From positions 1 through 13,058 of the forward strand of contig CAJVPJ010001032.1 of the NCBI GenBank assembly GCA_910592205.1: a DNA stretch of 13,058 nt, written 5' to 3'. Shown here in pieces: positions 8,300 through 13,058 of the stretch. The notes under the pieces were generated by a model that was not told the DNA's origin, did not search any database, and saw only the letters and a list, made by a program, of their open reading frames with translations. The translations under genes were made by a program, and so were the position numbers. The first letter of the stretch is position 1, and the number at the start of each line of letters is the position of its first letter. The DNA comes from Paraglomus occultum (taxonomy: Eukaryota; Glomeromycota; Glomeromycetes; Paraglomerales; Paraglomeraceae).

Positions 8300-10190
8300 A
8301 ATCAATGTGTTGTCACAAAACTTTTCCTGTAACAATATATCCTAAAGTATATTAAATAGTAAAATTCTCAAGTCATTGATATTTTTCAATATTCCAATAT
8401 ATTGTGGATATAATTATACCAAATTTAGGTATCAGCTAAGTGCAATGACTACTGTATTATTGTTACGGGAAATACCAAATAGATGTCGAATAAGAGCAAT
8501 TTTATATTTAATTTGTCAAACTTCGCAAATGGAAAAGCTCTGTTATACTTTGGATAGTAGTACCTGGACAACATTCACACTACATGTCTCGTTCTCAGGC
8601 AGTACGTAATAATAAACAATAGGCGTCGTCATTTGCCAATCGCGTTTTAGAGTCAGACAGTCAGCAGTCTTGTTACTGCGTTTGTGAAACCATGTTGCAA
8701 ATGGTAATCTCTCTGATGATGACGATAATGATGCGAATCGGATAAATACTGACATGTAAACTTGTAACAATTTATTTATAACTTGTAATAATCCAATATT
8801 TTGTATAATATTTGGGGGGCCTTTGTCTCTCTCGTGACTGTATTAATTAAGACTGGAACATTTTTCTGTTTACAAATTAGCGGAAAATATTTGTTGTCGA
8901 AGATTTAATATAATATACAACGATAAAGAAATAGATATTGAAGAGGGTTTTAATTATTATAGATTAAAATTTAGCACTTAAGAGTTTATTGATTACCTAA
9001 ACGTATAATAAAACAAGTAGTTTTTGAAAACATTGACTTTGACAAGCGAAATACAATCAGACCCAGAGTCTTTAATGGGCATTTACTAGTTACACTATAA
9101 TTTGTGCAAAGCGCATGTCGGAAACTCTTACTTTATATATAAATATAATAAACCGAATGAATCACCATTTTTCGTATATCAACCGTAATAAGTCTTGCGA
9201 ACATTATAACGGTTTCAACGTTACGCTAGTCTCTAATTTATTGTTATCCTTACAACGGCAACGCATGTTATAAGTATAATTAGATTGGAAATATATTTCA
9301 TATAAGTCAAAAGCAATAAATATCACGCAAGTAAAATAAGCTTGTCAAAAACGTTTGTCTTCGGGATAGTCACAAATACTATAATATTGCAAATATTTCT
9401 GCTACAAATGAGCCCTAATGTTTGTGTTTATCAACATATTTAGAATGCAAGGTTGCCATAAACCTTTCGAAAACATTTATAGCAAATTTCTTTAGTTAAA
9501 CATCGACTTTGGAAAAAGTATCTCTAAGTTGTATCATTGACATCGTTCTACTTGACTAAAATGGGAGGGGATGTCGGTAATAACGCAAAAATAATAAAAC
9601 CGGTTTTAATCAATGGTTGAATAAAAAATACATCGATATGATTATGATTGGGAAAATAACATTTTTTTGCCGCAAAAAATAAGCAGAGAAAAACAAATAT
9701 ACTATACAGAACATTGTTATATTTGGGAAGCTGCTGCGACATGTGCAAATATGACTAAAATCACATGACTATTTATAATCATAATTCTGTAATTGTATAT
9801 TTGCACAAACATTAGATAAAGAATAGAATTACAAAATTAACGTGAAAATAATTTTACGGAGAGAGCAAAGCCAAACCAATTTACGCACCACTATCAAACT
9901 GGGCTTTGAACGTTTGTTTCAATTTTTTGAATACTCTAAAAAAATTGGAAAAAAAAAAATGAAGAAATTAATTACTTCTTTAAATAAATGGGGCTATCAG
10001 TATTTAGTTTTATTCTACTACATCTTTCTGAAGCCGCTGGTGGGTAAACCATTATCAGGAATTAACATGAAACATCACACAGTCCATAATGGACGGGAAC
10101 AGGAAGTTACTGTATCAACAAAATTATGCAATATTATAACGTTTGTGAGATATGACGAAAAAAAAGTATCTCGGAGATAAAGGCAAGTTA
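8300..10190. other. intergenic stretch
   Basis: Nearly 1.9 kb of AT-rich sequence without a supportable gene. A stop-free frame at 9842-10180 (plus; first ATG at 9960, 73 codons) is Lys- and Asn-rich, starts in an A-tract and has no recognisable domain. The frames at 8376-8609 (plus) and 8543-8770 (minus) overlap each other and neither shows family signal. Confidence 0.4.
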
Positions 10191-10230
10191 TTTATTAATA
10201 ATTCATTTGACAATAATTTAAATATTTATT
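10191..10230 (-). terminator. poly(A) signals of the kinase gene
   Basis: On the minus strand AATAAA occurs at 10230-10225 and 10196-10191, about 107 and 141 nt beyond the kinase stop codon. These are plausible 3' ends for that transcript. Confidence 0.4.
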
Positions 10231-10336
10231 ACTTTCGAGTTTACGTCGACCGTAATCTGACGTCAAGATAACTAAATATGGGTTCTTTTACCAGCGTATT
10301 GCCCTATCCCCGCTTGTCTTATATCTGAAACTCAAT

Positions 10337-12875
10337 TCAATTGACATTCTCATAATTGTTTTTTGGTATAGGCAAATCTCCAGTAGGTAAGAGCTTACTA
10401 GAGTATTTACTCTCCTTTTCGAAACGTGATAAGGGTTTTACGTCGTTATAATAATACGCATAGAACCTGGCGTCCTGTCTAAGAGAAAGATAATCAATAT
10501 CATCCCAAAGTGTCTCTACATCAGGACGCTTATCAGGATCAGCATCACAACACCGCTCAGCAAGTTCCCTGTATTCCTTTGGTGTTGAATAAGGCATCGA
10601 TGGTCGTAGTCCGCCCATAATATCACATACCAAATCTCTATCGAATTCTCTGTCTCTAAACGGAGGCTCACCAGAAGCCATCAAATACATAATAATACCA
10701 AAAGAATACACGTCTGATTTCTGAGTAAATTTGCGAGTATGGAAGACTTCTGGTGCAATAAAAGGTAAGACACCTCGAATGCTTGAATTTGACTCTTGTG
10801 AATTCACCGATCGTGAGAGACCAAGATCGCATATGAACGGTTTTATCTCATCACCACGCATATCGCCATGTATAACTATGTTTCCACCATGAAGATTGCA
10901 ATGCACTAAGCCCGCATCATGAATAAAATTCAGACACAATACGATATCCTCCAAACGATGTACTTTCTCTATCCACATCAACTTCTTAATATTTTGAGCC
11001 AAATAAGACAAAAGATTACCATTGTTAGCATATTGCATAACAATCATGTACTCATCTGTTTCTGGGTCTTGTGTGGCTCCATAAAGTTGAAGGAATACAT
11101 CATCATATGAACACTTGGCATGATTTCTGAACTATTGAATAAAACAAATGCATCATCAGATTAAATATAAATAGTTATTTAATTAATACAACTAGTTATC
11201 GCTTTACCTCGGAAATAAATAATTCCGGCATTTCATCAAGATGCTTGAATCGTTTTAGTACAACAGTCTCTTGCATATCTTTTATTTCTGAATATTTTTT
11301 ATACTTGGCAGTATAAACTGTTCCGTAACCACCAGATTCGATTTCTTCAAGTTCATCAAAGTCGCTGTACTGCATGTACTTAACAAATTTGTAACGCTGT
11401 ATAAACTTGTCCAATAATGCATGTACGTCATAGTAGGAAACTAAATAATATGTCTCAGTAGACGGTTCTTGAGTGATTCCAACTATCCAAACGTTATCGG
11501 GAGTTAACATCTTGGGGTATTCCTGAGTCAGCTGTTTGATTAAACAGATATGCTCGTTAAATAACGCACAAAACACAAAGTTATTCGCATCGTCTATATG
11601 TGAAATAGCCCTACTTGGTAAAAGTCAAACGACCGAGCATTCTCTCCATCAACTATCCGTCTGAGCGTTACTCTCGTCGAATCACCCGCTGTTGGCTCTA
11701 ACCAATCTGCCATGTGTGTGCATTCTCGGCGTAGTAATGTCATCTCTTGTATATTTGACAATTGAGAGTATTCTATCCATTGCAAGTATGCATCATATTC
11801 ATTTTTCATATTGCTCCATGACTTTATAATAAATGAATCCAAAGACTTGTTTCCAGTCGTCCAATCGGGAAGCCTTGTTGCTTTACACCGATAACAAAAT
11901 GTACTTATCTTAGGTTCCAATCGATCTGTACATGCCAGACATAATCCACCCCCATACGTTGTCTTTAATAGACAATACTTTTGTTCGCTTGCATTGTATG
12001 TGAATCCGATGGTAACCCAAACGTTTGTGGTAAGAATGTCTGGGTATTTGTCACATAACTAGTGAAATTAATACATAATAACATGTCAATAATTATTTAA
12101 ACTATTCAATGACATGAGACATGACAGCGTGACGCATAATAATAAGTAAATAGTTTACCTCAGCATACCATAAATCATCTGTTATCTCAAGTGGAATCAA
12201 TTCAACAGGTGCATAAGTAGGTAGACCATACAATCGATATCCATCATCAGTGCAATCAAATGGAATCCATTCCAGATAGGCATCATTTGGTGAGATTGTT
12301 TGTAATTGAGATTTCTTAATAATCTCATCGAGTTGGTTATTGTTGCTACTCCATCCGTCGGACAATTGTTTATGTCCGCATATGCACCACACGGGACTAC
12401 AGCGGAGTATTCCACATGTGGGGCAGAATCCATATCGAGAGTAACACTGATAAAAGCGTTTAACAGCGACCATGTAATACTTGTCATTATGCTTGGTAAA
12501 TCCTTTTATGAGTTTGTTGCGATAATAAAGCCATTCGGAGTATCGTCTAAAGTTATTGTCATTGTTATTGTACTTGTGTGTTGGAAGTGAGTATATTGCG
12601 GCAAACTCACTCACAAGTGTCGGTGTACATTCTTCACTGCTTCCAAGTAATAGCAACATTGCCATCGTCTCATAAACTTTGTCATCATCATCATTATCGT
12701 CTAGCGTTTGCTTGTAAATAGCATAATAGATATTGTCAACTTGAGTTGACTCTATGTCAGTAATTTGCGAACATGAAATCCATTTCAGTTGTATGTCAGA
12801 AGCGCTTCCCAAGGTGGATTGAATCAAGCCGTCAATTGGTATACAAGTTTCTGCTCCCGCTGGGACTAACGACAT
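10337..12875 (-). CDS. kinase-like protein with tandem degenerate N-lobe modules (four exons)
   Basis: Exons 12875-12159, 12058-11615, 11531-11208 and 11131-10337 join in frame to about 759 aa. The introns (100, 83 and 76 nt) are GT...AG and phase 0. The C-terminal 310 residues form a tyrosine-kinase-like domain of the type expanded in Glomeromycotina. Its features are a P-loop at 452-457 (ESGGYG, first Gly replaced), the VVLK lysine at 480, a possible alpha-C Glu at 495, a catalytic loop HCNLHGGN from 572 with Asn at the catalytic Asp position, DLG at 597-599, APE at 621-623, SDVYSFG, and an RP-containing end. The first 430 residues hold three degenerate copies of the N-lobe, with Zn-ribbon-like Cys clusters after the first two. 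A Ser/Thr or Tyr kinase role is the family default, but activity is doubtful. The ATG at 12875 is the first in this exon; an extra 5' exon is possible. The protein is probably cytosolic, as no signal or span is seen. Confidence 0.85.
11427..11842 (-). other. degenerate kinase N-lobe module 3
   Basis: It starts LDSFIIKS (312) and YLQWIEYS (330), and has no glycine loop. The RVTLRRIVDG strand resembles VALKRLxDS with Arg in place of the ATP-binding Lys. Intron 2 follows FYQ, then DNVWIVGITQEPSTETYYLV. No cysteine cluster separates it from the terminal kinase; the chain goes straight to LLDKFI (426). Confidence 0.65.
11885..11941 (-). other. Zn-ribbon-like cysteine cluster 2
   Basis: CLAC, eleven residues, CYRC (residues 279-297), followed by WTTGNKSLDSFIIKS. 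The spacing C-x2-C-x11-C-x2-C fits a zinc ribbon. Confidence 0.65.
11957..12332 (-). other. degenerate kinase N-lobe module 2
   Basis: It starts LDEIIKKS (182) and YLEWIPF (200), then has a Pro-rich stretch with neither the glycine loop nor the VAxK lysine, and ends at WYAE where intron 1 falls. After the intron comes NVWVTIGFTYNASEQKYCLL, parallel to YGATQDPETDEYMIV of the terminal domain. Confidence 0.65.
12378..12425 (-). other. Zn-ribbon-like cysteine cluster 1
   Basis: Residues 151-166 read CPTC, four residues, C, four residues, CIC. It is followed by W..GWSSNNN and then LDEIIKKS, the usual lead into a kinase domain in this family. One knuckle is CxC rather than CxxC. Confidence 0.6.
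12441..12836 (-). other. degenerate kinase N-lobe module 1
   Basis: Residues 14-145. The order is an LDxFI-like helix (IDGLIQST), LKWI in place of YLEWI, an unglycinated loop ending VDNIYYAIY, a VAxK-like strand with no lysine (TMAMLLLLGS), VSE, and GFTKHNDKYYMV, which parallels YGITxDPxxxxYMIV of the real kinase. An acidic DDNDDDD tract and an Asn-rich tract interrupt it. It cannot bind ATP in the usual way. Confidence 0.6.
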
Positions 12876-12928
12876 CGCATCGCATCCATCGTAGTGTAGT
12901 AAAAAAATTTCGAGAACTTACCACTTAC

Positions 12929-12965
12929 TGGTTTGTGTTACACTATCTCTGATAACGTGAGTCAT
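12929..12965 (-). other. possible extra 5' exon of the kinase gene
   Basis: An ATG at 12965 opens a frame that reaches a GTAAGT donor at 12928 in phase 1. An acceptor TTAG at 12866 would give a 63-nt intron and enter the main frame correctly, replacing the ATG start at 12875. A second GTAAGT sits seven bases further on. The frame of this exon is open upstream to about 13050, so still earlier exons beyond the window are possible. Confidence 0.25.
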
Positions 12966-13058
12966 ACAGTATTTCCTTTTCAGGGGGTAGGCTAAAGCGG
13001 AGTAGTTTATGCCACACAGCAGGTGCCACAAATTGACCAAGTGCCACAATCAGTATTG

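Noticed and set aside
8376-8770. Two overlapping opposite-strand frames
   Set aside because: They overlap each other on opposite strands and neither has promoter, splice or domain evidence.
9548-9748. 66-codon hydrophobic minus-strand frame
   Set aside because: AT-rich sequence readily yields Phe/Leu/Ile runs; no supporting signals.
9842-10180. 112-codon plus-strand frame (73 codons from the first ATG)
   Set aside because: Lys/Asn-rich, crosses an A-tract, converges on the kinase 3' end, and matches no family I know.
11591-11614. A 24-nt GTAGGG...ATATAG segment that could be the second kinase intron
   Set aside because: Too short for a spliceosomal intron; the 83-nt choice ending at AAACAG restores the repeat motif LTQEYPKML and keeps phase 0.
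12197-12590. Frames of about 95 codons on both strands inside the kinase exon 1
   Set aside because: They are shadows of the kinase coding frame.
12681-12705. GAT-rich microsatellite-like tract
   Set aside because: It encodes the DDNDDDD run of the kinase protein and needs no separate explanation.

Overview
The window looks like AT-rich, gene-sparse nuclear DNA of a fungus, most likely an arbuscular mycorrhizal fungus (Glomeromycotina) or close relative. The reasons are short spliceosomal introns (73-100 nt, GT...AG), TATA-type promoters, AATAAA signals, a small PLAC8 cysteine-rich protein, and a kinase gene of the 'Zn-ribbon + LDxFI + YxEWI + tyrosine-kinase-like domain' type that is hugely expanded in those fungi. 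The assignment rests on recalled family resemblance, not on a search.

Left part (1-3250): repeat-rich. A near-identical inverted repeat (832-1049 and 1876-2053) encloses about 830 bp carrying one minus-strand ORF with winged-helix-like features (1089-1517). Upstream of that ORF are a TATA-like sequence and two abutting ACGCGT (MCB-type) boxes. The unit reads as a 1.2 kb terminal-inverted-repeat element or an inverted gene duplication. Outside each arm an outward reading frame continues with protein-level similarity, although the DNA has diverged. Further right are a 61-bp direct repeat pair and a degenerate tandem repeat.

Middle part (3250-8300): long non-coding stretches with two convincing genes on the plus strand. 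One is a three-exon PLAC8-family protein (5148-5741, 147 aa) with a TATA box. The other is an intronless 288-aa multi-pass membrane protein (7391-8257) of unknown function, with its own TATA box and poly(A) signals. A possible micro-gene lies near 6595.

Right part (10337-12965, minus strand): a four-exon kinase-like gene, about 759 aa in my model. It carries three degenerate kinase N-lobe modules, with Zn-ribbon-like cysteine clusters after modules 1 and 2, in front of one full-length kinase domain. The introns fall at the same place in successive modules, so the array looks like tandem exon duplication. The terminal domain has HCN instead of HRD/HCD and lacks the first glycine of the P-loop, so it may be a pseudokinase. 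The 5' end is uncertain and may continue off the window. The window shows no functional link between the genes.
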